NCBI RefSeq assembly: GCF_000315625.1
Contig: NW_005434498.1
Span: 6,763 to 70,762, forward strand
DNA: 64,000 nt
Direction of reading: 5' to 3'
Source: Guillardia theta CCMP2712
Taxonomy: Eukaryota; Cryptophyceae; Pyrenomonadales; Geminigeraceae
Shown piece after piece: positions 27,592 to 39,202 of this stretch. Made by a program: the position numbers and the translations under genes. The notes beneath the pieces were generated by a model. That model saw only the letters and a list, made by a program, of their open reading frames with translations, did no database searches and was not told the origin of the DNA. Within the stretch, counting starts at the first letter, position 1. Every line of letters starts with the position of its first letter.

Positions 27592-30500
27592 TCAGGGACA
27601 GAAAAGAATTGTCCCTCCTCTTTTACAGCATCGATGAATTGCGCCCAGTGCTCGTTCTGCAGCAACATCATCTCCCCTCCTCCCTCCCCATGCGCTTGGC
27701 TGTGACGTCACCTGCGACAAGACCGACGAGTTTCCGAGGACGATGAGCGAGCGCCTTGCTCGAGTCAGCGCGACATTCATGCGGCGAACGTCACTGACGA
27801 AGCCCAAGTTCTTCTCCTTGCCGGACCGCACGCAGCTCAGAAGCGCAACGTCAACCTCTCGTCCTTGAAAGGCGTCGATGGATGAGACTTGCAGGTCGAG
27901 CAGACGAGCCTCCTGCAGCTGCCGGCGGATCTCCGTGACCTGCCGGCGGTAGGGCGACATGACTGCGATGCTCAGGGAAGAATTCTTCGCCTTGAGCTGC
28001 AGAAGTCTGAGAATGGCGGCGCAGGCTCTGGCCTCCCCCTTGTTGTATCGCGAGTTCCTCTGCGCTCCTTCCCCAAACATCTCAGCTGATTCGATGTCAT
28101 ACCACACCAAAGGTCCAAGCCGCGTGTCCGCATGCCTGCATGTACATCACTATCCATACTTGCACATTCCTCCTTGCTCTTCATCCCGCCTACCATGGCG
28201 CTGCCATCTCCTCTGCAGAAAAGAAATCCTTGAGTTTGTTCTCGTAGAAGTGGCGGGAAGGGAAGGCACGGATCTTGGGGTGCATGCGGTACTGAACGGT
28301 GAGCATGTGCGAGTCGTAGCCAGCAAGCTGAGGGAGAAGATGAGGAAGAGAAAGAGGAGGGTGAGAACAACTTGAAGGCGCTCAAACAGACTGCGCGTGA
28401 ACTTGAGCTCCTCGGATCTCCTTGAGAAGACGGTCGCTGCAGCATCGGTCGGGAACCAAATTGACAAGCGAGGGCAAGGCATCGAGAAGGAGCCCGGGTG
28501 AAGAATCGAGGAGAAAGAAAAGAATGGGACGATACCGGGAAGCTGCCTCGGGTCACCAACGAGGATGTATTTCTTCGCTTGAAACTGCGAAAGTCAACCA
28601 GCGGAAAGGGAGGAGAAGGGAGAAGAAACCCACTTGGAGGGGGATGAGCGTGGAGGGCTCGATCGCCTGAGCTGCTTCATCGATTATGACAAAGTCGAAT
28701 CCTCGCGTCAGCTTGCTCATGGCGGTGCTTCCTGCTCCACTCAGCGTTGTGCATACCACCTGCACCTACTTAGTCAGTGACGCAAACAAGAGTCTGAGGA
28801 AGGAGGAGGGAAGGTGAGGACAAGGAAAAGGAGGAAGAGGTTTTCCTGCACGTGGTTTAGGATATGAGTACGAAGCTTGACTTTGACTGCGTTGAGCTCG
28901 GAGTTGATCTTTCCTTCTGACCCGGAGCGAACACTGAGCGCTGTCAACATTACGTTCCTCCTCTCCTGCAACTCTTTCTTTGCTTCTGAAGACAAACTTT
29001 CCATATCCTTGTCCAACTGCTCAGTGATCCTCTCTACCTCCTCCTTGAGATGCTTCAGGTCTACTCCCTTTCTCTTTGCGCTCTCTCGCTCCCCCTCCTC
29101 GCCTCCTTCGCCCTCCTTGTTCAGATGCGCCAAGCGCTTGGCGACGAGCGTTTCCAGACTCACTTGCTCCCACACGTCTCGGCGGACCTGCGACTTCGGT
29201 CCCACCCGCACAACCGACACTGAAAGCTTCTGCTGCTCCTTCCTCTCCTCCCCCTCCAGCTGCAGCCCTCCTGACAAACGACCTGCAACCTGATGGCTGC
29301 AGGTGAGCACAAGGGAAATACAGGAGGGGGTGGGGGAGATGCTGAAAGATGATGAAAGTTGAGAACACCTCATCCACTGCTGCATTCGATGGTGCACAGA
29401 TAAGAACACGGAGATCCGCAGCATCCTCCGCTCGGACTGTGGGAGCGAAGAGTGCAGCGACGAGAGCAAGGATTGTTCGCGTCTTGCCTGTTCCTGGCGG
29501 TCCCTGCATAACGAGGAGGAGAAATCAAGAGGTGCAGTAGTGAAGTGCATGGAAAGAGGCATAAAGTTCAAGGGAGCTGAGAAAAAGACCTGAATGAGAT
29601 TGAAGCATCTGCGAGGATCAAGACAGGAGCGGATTGCTATGAGCTGATCTTCGTTGAGGGAACCTTTCAAAAGGAAGCGAACCCTAGTGTCGGTAGGAAC
29701 AGCAGCCTCTCTCTGTCCTGCTCCCACTGCCCCTCCTTCTAGGTACGACATAGGATCCAAGATCAGCCGCTGCATGTTGGCAGGTAGCGAGCGAACGCTG
29801 TGGAGAGCAACAAACTCCCGCAAGCCGGTTGAAAGGTTATGGTTGAGCGGGACTAAGACAAGGTCGCCTTCTTCCTCCTCCTCTCCTCCTCCTCCTCCTC
29901 CTCCTTCACCACGACCCGCGCGAATTTCTCGTAGGATACGAGAGTTGAGCCGCTTGAGCCGAGGATTAAGGTTTGCTCCTATCTTGACCCGACAAAGCGA
30001 TTCTGTTCCTCCCCCTCCGACTGCTCTTCCTACACCTCGACTAGTACCTACCTGTTTCTCCACAATTCCAATCGCATGTTCGGGCTCGTCGTCATCTGGC
30101 AATCTTCCTGTTCTCTTCCTTCGCACATCTTCACACCTCCTTACCCAGGCCAAGAGGACGAGGTCGTTCTCCGACAGTTCGTCTAGCATGCTCTCCTCCT
30201 TGGCAACGGTCGAGGGGCCGACGAGAAAGCTGTTGAAGTTCTCCTGCTCCTCGCATGCAGACACGCACACTTTCAACCTGCTCGCATCCAGCAACAGACT
30301 ACGTGCCTCGTCGAACGATCCTCTGATCTGCTCCCAGCTCTCTTCCAGCAGAAAGTTGGTAAGCATGTCTTCGTACTCGTCAAGCCCTACAAACTTGACG
30401 GGAACTTCGCGGTGCTTCTGCGCGTGCGGAAAACGATCAAGTCGGAGGTCCCAGGCCAGCACGAGTAGGAGAAACTCGACCTCGAGCTCCTCCGGCGACC

Positions 30501-33500
30501 TCTCGCTCCTCCTCGAGCGAGTGCCGAGGACGTCTCTGACGACTGAATCCTTCATGCTGCTCGAGAGGTCCATGACTAGGTTGCCGACCGTGAGCTTGCA
30601 TGAACTGCTCTGCTCTCCCTCGCTTTGCTGTGCCTTGGAGCCGCTGATGTCAGCGAGAATGGCTTGCAAGCCTCCTACACGCTGCTCCTTCACGCCTCGA
30701 GGCGTACTTTCCGCTTCCTCGCTCCTTGGCTTCTTCCTCTTTATCGTCGTCTCCTTCGCTTTGCTCGTCCTCTGACCCTCAACTCGAACATCCGGGTCCC
30801 TCTTCTGCGGTCCTTGATAGGTCCTCGAAGCTCTTGAGGAGGTAGGTACCGAGGCAGGCAGGGCATGCAGCGAGCTCTGCCCGAGATTTCCCAGCCCTGG
30901 GACCCCCAGGGGAACAAGCTCGCGACAAAGGGAGAGGATCTGCTCGTCCGTCCACAGACTTCTCCGCTCCACCAGCCTCCGGAAAAGCTCTTTCTCCTCC
31001 TCCTCCAGCTGTTCTCCATGATGTCGAAAAGTCTGCAGGACATGGAGGATGCAGGCGCACCAAACTCGCCTAATCTGCAGGTTCGCTACTCCACCCCACT
31101 GGAAGAGGGAGAGAGAAGAGAGGGAACTATCAGCATTCAAGACAATAGGACCATGCCGCTTACCTTGGCAAGAGATCCCAGCCATTCCTCGTGCGCCGCC
31201 AGCAGCGTGCGGCAGTTTCTGGGGTCGAAGTCTTCGTCGTCGCTGTCCCTATCACCCTCATCGTCGGGTGTCATGTCTTTCAAGAACGTCCAGCTCGAGT
31301 GGAAGAGGAAGAAGAAGCTTTCGGTCACTCTGTCGAAGTACGCATGCTGAGGAGAAGACTGAAACCTTTCTCCGCGAAACCTACAGACAAAGAAGTGACG
31401 AGCAGTAGTGAGAGGTAGGACATGGCACCTCGACCGCGCCATCATGAAAGTCTTGAGAAGGCGCCACAGGAGGAGCAAAATTTTCTTACGCAGCTCCTGA
31501 TGGATCAAAAGCATCATATCCGAGATGACATCTGCTGCGATCCTAAAGAGATGCTCGAGAAGAGGGAAAAATAATCCATCCAATCCAATCCCATCTACTT
31601 CCTCCAACACCTTGAAGAAACCGCGCGCAAAGGAATCAGGGCTGCTTGCAGCAGTATGCTTCATCGCAGTGCTCAGATCTGGTCGTTCCATCGGTGAAGG
31701 AGCAAAGCAGCTGATGAGGAGTCGGACGACGACGTCTCGGAGGCTCAGGTTTGCTATCACACTCAGAGCAAAGCAGCTCTGCTTCACGCCCTCCTCCTTT
31801 TTCACGTGCTCGAGAACCTCCTCATGGTACGTAAGCTGCTTTGCGTAGAGCAGGAAAAGCTGGGAAAACCTAACCAGGATCGCCTCCTTCATAGACAAAT
31901 CTGCCATTGTCGCTATGTCGCCGTCCAGTCTCTGATCGACGTCGAGCCACAGCAGCAGAGCGGAAGCTGTTCGAAGAATGGAAGCATGAATCTCACCAGG
32001 GATGCTGCGCACTCCTGCTCTGAGCAACAGCCAATCCCACATGCTTCCCAGCCATTCGGGCGAGTCGGAGGAAAGGGGAGGAGAGTGCAAGGAATTCCGA
32101 GCAGGCTGTAAGCCACGTCGTAGGATGAGGAGAAGGTTGTTGGTTTGCAGTTCCATCAGCCTTTGGATGGTTTTGATTGGAGATAGACGGACAGAAGGCG
32201 GGAGATTGAGAGAGCAGGTGGCACCCAGCAGGTGAGGAATCCACTGATGGGCGGAGACGAGAGGAAGCTTTCTCATGCTGCCAGCATCCAGCATCCTGTT
32301 GACCACCTGAACGAGCACTTTGATGCTCATGCTCCCGATAGTAGGATCATTCGCAAACTGCATGGAGCTGCCGCTGAGGAAGAGAAAGAGCTCCTCGCTT
32401 ACCTCTTGACCAAAGTGACCTGAGGATAAGCACGAGCAGGCAACTTCCTCGAGGATCTCAAGCGCGATCTTCTTCACAGGCATGCTGACACATCTCTCGA
32501 CGAGCTCGCAAAGGATTCTCTTCATGAAGTGAGGACTGAAAGTGCTTCTCTCCCAGAATTCACTCCCGTGAGATTTCAGGAGATGCAGCAGGCACTGAGA
32601 CGCCGCTAACACTGTCTTGGACCTCTCTACCACAGAGACAGTCACAGTCGGAAGAAATCCAGGAAATCGTTCTGAAAATTGTGTTTTGATGGACTGCGGT
32701 CGCATTTGCCTCAAGATAACAAGGACGGCTGTCCAGAGCTGGAAAAAAGATCAGATTGGTCTCACAGCACAGAAGTCATGGCATGATTTTTCTCCTCACC
32801 ACATTCTCATCATCGCTGAAGATGTAATCTTGTCCTTCATCCAGTTGCTGCCGAAACTTCTGATCATTGTCAAGTCTATTCAGACCATTTATCGTCCTGT
32901 TGACTATCTCATCGACCACCCATTCCAGCGCAGGAGGTTCGTCGATGCAGTCCAAAGTTCCCATGCATCTCACCTGCAAACGCAAGTCAGCGAATGAAAC
33001 TCTTCGTTCACGGCACCTGCGATCTCGCCCAATCTCGAACGGTTTGATCGTGATGAGCACACAACATGTACACGCCTGGAAGCTTCAGAGCACCGGAGAT
33101 TTGCAGGCCCTAGGTGCCAGAAACAAGACAATCAGAAGACCCGGAAGGCGTCCGATTCCACCCACCTCTTTCCTGGTGATCAGGCATCGCATCACCCGAT
33201 TGAAGCCCTCCCAAAGGTGCTTGTCGCAGATCAGCACTTGCGGCCTCAGAAGAATTTCGATGAGAGTGCAGAGAACTTGATCGAGGTTCTTTCCAGCCAA
33301 TACATTCTCTGAAGACGCTGGCCTGAGAATTGCACTGAATCTCTCACAATCCCATTCATCCAGGCATGTTGCAAGCCGTTTCCTGGTATCCGCTTTGTTG
33401 GCAAGGCCGAGATTGTCAAACTCACTTTGTTCATCATCTTGGACTGCTGCTGTTCTCGCCTGATGGAGGCGGAAGGCGCAATTGAGACATGTCGAGGCCT

Positions 33501-33969
33501 GAACTTTGATCTTGCTCTGCAAAAAATTCACAGTTGGCTGCCCAGCAAACTTCCATAGCCACAGCAGTTCTTTCACAATCGCAGTATTCTTGCAGATCCA
33601 ATGAGCTTCACCTGTCTCAAGAAGATACGCTGTTGGCGCATGATGGTCAGGTTCGCGAAACACCTGATGGAGTGATACTCACAGGTTGCCTGCTCGAAGT
33701 ATGCTTGACGATCGCTCTTGAGAAGCGAAGGATCCGGCACTGTCATCGTTGGTGCAAGAAGGTAGAGACCGCTAAGGGTCCAAAGGGAGCCAAAGAGGAC
33801 CAGCAAGCAAGCAGGAAGGTGACAGATCTATTTCAGATACGCCCTCCAATGTGCTCGCCTGCAAGTCTTCGCCCCCATCGTCTTTCATGATCGCCCCTAA
33901 GAGCTTATCGCTTGGCCTGACCGAGTCCCCCTCAGCCAAAAGAGTTTCCTCTCGTGAGGGCAGGAACAT
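27592..33969 (-). CDS. Sen1/senataxin-like SF1B RNA/DNA helicase, multi-exon
   Basis: The minus strand encodes all helicase motifs in order: GPPGTGKT (29503-29480), CAPSNAAVDEV, IIDEAAQAIEPSTLIP (near 28681), GDPRQLP-ATV (28560-28536, then across an intron), VQYRMHPKIR (near 28300-28275), SSIDAFQGREVDV (near 27879) and SDVRRMNVALTRARRSL (27795-27750). This set is typical of the Upf1/Sen1 family, which unwinds RNA:DNA hybrids and ends non-coding transcription in yeast. The N-terminal half (about 33969-31140) is helical and matches the Sen1 N-terminal region in having CLNCAFRLHQAR. A long acidic and poly-Gly/Glu linker (29920-29870) precedes the core. A Lys/Glu-rich insertion lies between motifs Ia and II. 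Start at ATG 33969 is likely. Exon joins are only partly resolved, e.g. an intron of 53 nt near 33636-33688. Confidence 0.85.
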
Positions 33970-34379
33970 AACATTAATAAGCGTGTGGTTGAGTGACACA
34001 CGGTGACCAATGGTGACAGATCAATTCTTCCGAAGTCCAACTACCCATGTTTATCCTGTGTCTGTCAGAGTAGGGGTGGGTACCAAGTTTGTGCTTCATT
34101 TTCCCGCTTTTCTGCCTTCCCTCCCTCCTTCCCGCCCTCCTTCCCTCCCTCCTTCCCGCCCTCCCTCCCTCCCTGTTTCCCGCCCTCCTTCCCGCTCTCC
34201 TCCCTCCTTCCCGCCCTCCTTCCCGCTCTCCTTCCCTCCTTCCCTCCCTCCCTGTTTCCCGCCCTCCTCCCTCCCTCCTTCCCTCCCTCCTTCCCTCCCT
34301 GTTTCCCGCCCTCCCTCCCTCCCGCGTTCTTCCTGATCAAATATGGAAAAAAGGAAAAGAAAGAAGCATAAAAACCTCT
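33970..34379. repeat. Pyrimidine-rich (CCCTCCTTC)n tract between genes
   Basis: From about 34117 to 34325 the plus strand is almost only C and T, built of CCCTCCTTC, CCCGCCCTCC and TCCCTCCCTGTTTCC units repeated irregularly. Open frames across it give Pro/Ser/Leu or Gly/Glu runs and are not genes. It lies upstream of the Sen1 start on the other strand. Confidence 0.9.
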
Positions 34380-35650
34380 TGTTCTGATTCACATACGACG
34401 GTCAGGATATGTTGGAAAAAACATCTCCAACAACAAAAAATGCTCGATGTGATTGACGATTGGGTGAAACACATAAGCAAAATAAGCCATCGAAGTAGTT
34501 TGATCTTCAATCGATCTGTTGTTATGGTGTTTTGAGAAACATTCAAGTCAAGGTGATGATACTTACATCACAAGACTGTTTGATCAAACATACAATCGGA
34601 CCTGTTTTTTGATGGGTGAAAAACGCAGAGGTAACGCAATTCAGTTGGATGTTTTAGATGAGTTTTGGCGAGAAAGAGGGAACAAGTATCAACCCATACA
34701 ACGCAGGAAAGAAGGGGATGTTCGAGTGCTGTACTATTCTGCTGATCAGTATGCAACAAACTTTCAAAACTACATGTTCTATGCAATTGGACCGAAACAG
34801 ACTAAATACATCAAGGAATGGGGAAAGCTCAACGGAATTTCTTCAGAAAAGGAGATACAGGATATACGGAATATTGTGAATGGATGGAGTTTTCCACCAA
34901 AAACTCGTGTTCTCGAAAGACAGGATGTCGTGGATTTCATAAGGGAGCAAAATGAGATCATTGGATGGGACAATCATTACAACTTGGCATGGAACCCTGA
35001 CAAAATCAAGAGAAACTCTGAACAAAAGAATTGGATGAAAGCATTTTGGAGATTCATGGTATATCTGATCGATATACCATTGCACCTATTTTCAAAATAC
35101 GCAAACAATCTATTCGCGTAGACATCATTGATTTGTTTCACATCATGGATCAGTCTTGTCTGTTGCAATATTCAAAAGGGTGGAAAAAGCAAATAGCGAG
35201 ATCCTGTTCGAACATAATTGTCAAAACAAGTTTGCAAGCCTGAAGATGGAGAATTACATCCACAAACACAAGGCGATTGATAAGTTCTTCATGAAGATGA
35301 AAGGTGATCGTTCAAATCAAAGTCCATTGATTGCATACGGTGATGCATCATTCGGTTGTACTGGACATGGAGAGAAATCAGTGCCTGTAAAATGGATCAA
35401 AAGGCAATGTCAGAATTCTTCGAGGTGAAGGAAGTTGACGAATTCAGAACAACAAAATATTGCAATCAAAGCCATCAAGAATTGTATGATTTGGAACGAA
35501 AACAAATCAAAAAGAATGGTATAATGGCTGACGAAGTCTCAGTGGTGCGGTGTTTGAAATAGTGCAGATCCACCAATTGTATTCAAAACCGTATCAAGTC
35601 TCGTGATATCAATGCTGCTATGAATATTCTATTGTGCTACTTGTCTCTTT
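34380..35650 (+). pseudogene. Fanzor (eukaryotic TnpB-like) RNA-guided nuclease relic
   Basis: Successive frames hold ordered pieces of a Fanzor protein. The N-terminal helices are VIDDWVKHISKISHRSSLIF, then FEKHSSQGDDTYITRLFDQT in another frame. RYTIAPIFKIRKQSIRVDII follows near 35065, and LIAYGDASFGCTGHGEKSVP near 35330 (RuvC-II region). VDEFRTTKYCNQSHQEL comes near 35440, CRSTNC after an in-frame TAG at ~35560, and SRDINAAMNIL (RuvC-III). At least four frameshifts and one stop break it. The second Cys of the first zinc-ribbon pair has become Ser. Fanzors are eukaryotic transposon-borne homologues of TnpB that use an omega RNA to cut DNA, and they are known from Guillardia. This copy cannot make protein. 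No guide RNA region or inverted repeats could be confirmed. Confidence 0.7.
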
Positions 35651-35900
35651 TATATTGGCGCGTGGGTCTTCAATGATCCATAATTTCGACGGAAAACTTA
35701 GAATTTTGAAATTTTATGTTTTGTGTCGTTTAGCTAATAATCCTCTACCCACCCATTCCATCAAATTCCTTCCGCAATAGAAACAAGAGAGAACCACGAC
35801 TTTTACTAAGTTGTCAAACATCGCAACATGTTGCCGTGACGAGCCATCATCACTGATTGAAAGTGACTTGGTAGACGGGGTCATCATCCCGGATGAATAG
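35651..35900. other. Gap between Fanzor relic and ArsS gene
   Basis: Mixed-composition sequence; it contains the ArsS 3' untranslated region (minus strand). No gene or clear repeat was seen. Confidence 0.4.
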
Positions 35901-37643
35901 TTATGCAGTCGCGCCTTGGCACGATGATCCATTTCCAGCTGTACCTGTTGGAAACCATCACAATCTATCGGACACAGAAGAAAGACTCACATCCGAAGCA
36001 ATGGCTGTCAGCTACCACAGCAAGTCCTCTGAGCTCTTCCAAGCTTTGAACATCGAAAACCGTTGGCGAGCTAAAGCGAAAAATGAGATAAAGGCCACTA
36101 AAAGGAGGACAGACTCAACCTCAACTTGTTGACTTTCATCCCCAACGCCAATTGCTGATTGAAGTCACAATCATACATCTTCCCGTCATACCCGACGGAC
36201 ACCTACTTTGGAGTTACTCTTCGCGCTAGCTGCACTTCAAGCAAACATCACAAGATTCGTGCACATCAACCCATCCACGGTTGCGAGGTTGAAGTTGCGG
36301 ACCAGGAGGTCCATATACCTGATGGCAGATCAAAGAGAAGGTACAGAGATAATGGAATGCTCACTCTTGAAGTTCTCCCCGTCGATACAGAAAGTCAGCA
36401 AATCTCTTGATGGGCATATTCGAAAGTGTGAACAAGGAGTTGAACACGATCCCAAAATGGGTAGAAAGCTCCGTTTTGTATCTAGCTCATTGACCGTTCA
36501 GACACTCAAATTTCGACAAAAAGACAGACTTTTCTTCAAGGGCTTTCTGTTCTGGTGGGAGAAAACCTCCAAGCGGGTTGTAGATGAGATCCAACACAAG
36601 GCCGCTACCTTCTGCACCGTAGCCAGCCTGGTTCCTGCACAAGAATAAGCATCGAGTACAGCATCACAAAGGAAAAACAAACAATTTCATTAGGCCATGA
36701 ATGCTCTTCTCAAACACTCCACTCCCACGCTGAGTGTCCACATTCTTGAGGCTGTAACAGGGAAGTGAAGCAATGACTCGAACCTATTGACGTATGAGTG
36801 ATTCTAATTGATTTGCGACAGTGACACTCACTTTGTGCTTGACTAAGAAATCTACAAGGTCTTCCTGACCTGGTTCTGTCAATACCTGCTTATAGTTTAC
36901 AAATGAACCTGGTAGATATTCTCTCATTTGCAAACCGTGAGATTGCATCGGTCAATAATCTCTTTGTTTCGAGCGCTTGCTTCCGAGACCAAGAATCTGA
37001 ACTGATCGTTAAGCTCAGGAGCACCTCCAGTAAGATCAATTGTCTTGATAGAAGGCGATTTGTCCAACAGTTCAATGCATCTTTTTGCAACTTCCTTCGA
37101 CATCATTTCTTTCCTTTTGGGAGAGCTCTCTACATGGCAATGATTGCATGCCTGGTTGCAGTACAAACCAATGTTCAGCTGCAATATTTCAACTTCCGAT
37201 TTCTTAAGAGAAACATTTCTATCAGCGAGGAACTTATCGAAAGAAGGAACGCCGAGGTTGTCGAGGGCCCGCCTTCTATTCTTTCGTTCCTCCATTGTTA
37301 GCCGCTGCTGACCAAGTTCCTTGAGATTTCTTGCAGTTGTTTTGTGATCTTCATCCTCTTCAACATGCCTCATACTATCTGGTATTAGAGATGCTGAAGT
37401 TCTGCCTCTGATTTCTTCGATTTTTTTCTCCCTGACCTTCCTCAACTCAATTCTATGTTGATGTACGTTGACATCTGTGTTGAAATCTGGTGTGACATTG
37501 AACATTCTGGACAACGAGGGAGATCGAGCAGAAAGGGGAGTCGAAGAAACAGAGTCAAATGGAAGAACACATTGACGAAGTGCTTGGTTTCCTTGTCGCC
37601 ATATTCCTCGCGCAGAGCAAGCTCCAGGCATCCCCCGCACCAT
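35901..37643 (-). CDS. arsS: Arsenosugar biosynthesis radical SAM protein, ArsS-like
   Basis: Nine exons (37643-36936, 36885-36832, 36783-36683, 36634-36530, 36481-36365, 36318-36252, 36202-36120, 36070-35991, 35944-35901) total 1359 nt, giving 452 residues with every GT-AG join in phase. The first ~150 residues are Arg/Ser-rich and basic, suggesting an organelle transit peptide plus a charged linker. The core has GLYCNQACNHCHVESSP, the CxxxCxxC that binds the radical-SAM cluster. It also has IDLTGGAPELN, CNLTVLTEPGQEDL, SLPCYSLKNVDTQRG, LDLIYNPLGGFLPPEQKALE, NMPIKRFADFL, YDGKMYDCDFNQQL and the C-terminal HCFGCTAGNGSSC. This order matches the ArsS/DUF3641 family, which adds the 5'-deoxyadenosyl group of SAM to dimethylarsenite in arsenosugar synthesis in cyanobacteria and algae. 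A plastid origin is plausible. Confidence 0.92.
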
Positions 37644-38550
37644 CACAGCAACCACTGCGAGGGCCTTGTGAGTGCGGCCTCCGGGCCGGGAGACCGGGAG
37701 ATCCCCTAATTTCTTTGACCATTGGATAACTTAACTTTAGTGAGTAAAATATAAGTACTGAAAATCACTACTGCCCTCTGTGGCATTGCAGCTCCCCGTG
37801 AGACCGCCCCCTTCCCCCAGCAATCGAACACTAAACAACAGGTGGGGTATCATTGCTACCATACTAGGGTGGGGGTGGATGCTGGATGCTCAGGGACTAC
37901 CCCCACCAAACTCCTGATTTGATCCACTACCGCTCGTACCAATTGTATTGCGCCAGAGACGGAACCCCTACCCTGCTCCTTGAATGCTCACCACCCCTCT
38001 TTATACTATCAGAGAGGACAGTGAATAAAAAGGTGGGGTTACGCGAAGAGACATTCCCCAAGCGCCGCGACCATGATCTTCGCCCTTGTTCCCTTGAAGT
38101 AAGAAATGCAGTTAAACGAGTCCTGTTGGTGTACAGACCCTCCAATATCCATGTCGAATCTCTTCTGATTTGATTCGTCCCTCTACTGTTCTTCGTGCGT
38201 GCGTCACCTTGAACAATTCATCTGGAATGATCCATTTGAATTGGACGACGTTTTGTGCCCCGATCTCCTTTTCTACCCTGCTGATCTTGCCTCATTCCAT
38301 CTTCTTTATGCGTTTGCTTGTATTCGGTTGGAATTTAACAAAGATTTTACTGTGGTATTGTTGCTTGCCTTGGCGATGACTACTTCATTTTGTTTCTGGA
38401 TTCTTTGCACCAAACAGCATTGATGTTGTGGCTCTAAATGTTTTGCACCCCTGCTTCAAATGTGTCTACTTTTGATTAAACCTTATAGATTATACATAAT
38501 CTCTGTGTATGTTGCAACATTCATTATTTGTTTGCAAAAAATAATTCTAG
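37644..38550. other. Intergenic region with pyrimidine-rich repeat-like sequence
   Basis: From 37790 to 38060 there is CCCCACC/CCCTACCC/GGGTGGGG-rich sequence resembling stretches at 13.37-13.62, 19.82-20.09 and 40.68-40.98 kb. From 38199 to 38423 a frame without ATG reads RHLEQFIWNDPFELDDVLCP with a hydrophobic end; it could be an exon but has no recognisable domain. Confidence 0.4.
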
Positions 38551-39009
38551 ATGTCTCGTGATAATCTGCAGTTCAGTCCTTTCCTGGTGTGAATTTGACA
38601 AATCTACCATGAAAATCATGGTCATCTCGTGGCATTGATTTGAACTTGTAGGGCTCTCTCTTCCTCCTTCACTAGGATGGACGACACCACCTTGGACGGA
38701 ACCCCTGGTATCCCTCTGTGGTATGATGGCTTTGGTTTGATTGGCGTATTTTACAGCTTCGGGCGCCTGGTCCATCGTCGACTCCTTCCATGCTCCGTAA
38801 GCTTCAGATGTAGTCGTTTAAGATTTTTAATCTGATCATTCAGGTTGGACAATCCTTCGTACACGACCTCCGTTCCCATCGACACCCGCTACGGTGGAGG
38901 AGCCGGCACTGGTTATTCCGCTGGCTACTTCAGCGGTGGCAGCACCCCTGTTGGTGATGGAATTTCTCCTGCAAGCTACGGAACTAGCCTCCCGTATTAC
39001 GGCTACTAA
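38551..39009 (+). CDS. Small Gly/Tyr/Ser-rich protein
   Basis: Three exons (38551-38588, 38676-38720, 38844-39009) join across GT-AG introns to 249 nt, giving 82 residues, starting MSRDNLQFSPFLVMDDTTLD. The second half is rich in Gly, Tyr, Ser and Thr (GGGAGTGYSAGYFSGGST) and ends SLPYYGY. Low-complexity Gly/Tyr tails of this kind occur in RNA-granule and wall or matrix proteins, but nothing specific can be said. There is no signal peptide. The ATG directly follows a TTCTAG, so it could instead be an internal exon of a longer gene. Confidence in the gene rests on the three phase-matching junctions. Confidence 0.5.
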
Positions 39010-39202
39010 ATGTTGTGCAACAACTTGCATCAAGTTACTTGATTCAGTGAAGTGTACTATCTGGACCCCTGAAAAAAACACTGATTTATTGTAAAGCAAG
39101 AAATCCATGTGAATGGTAAATGAATTAAGTCGATAGATGCTAACTCGTCGAAAGGCGCTGCTTCTGTCGGAAGAATCCATGACTGCAATTGTGAGAACGC
39201 CT

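Noticed and set aside
29654..30775. 373-codon plus-strand frame, Ser/Arg/Leu-rich
   Set aside because: It is antisense to the helicase gene, whose minus-strand reading has conserved motifs on both sides.
33640..33690. A 19-nt intron (GTGAGTATCACTCCATCAG) in the helicase gene
   Set aside because: Removing it leads to a stop; a 53-nt intron with the same donor and a later AG keeps the frame and matches typical intron lengths here.
34065..34535. Pro/Ser/Leu and Gly/Glu-rich frames
   Set aside because: Products of the pyrimidine-rich tract; only the short end after 34440 matches the Fanzor relic in another context.
35893..36648. Plus-strand frames of 79-146 codons
   Set aside because: They are antisense to ArsS exons that join in frame with family motifs.
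36770..36800. GGTTCGAGTC, like a tRNA B box
   Set aside because: It lies at an ArsS exon start and no cloverleaf can be drawn around it.
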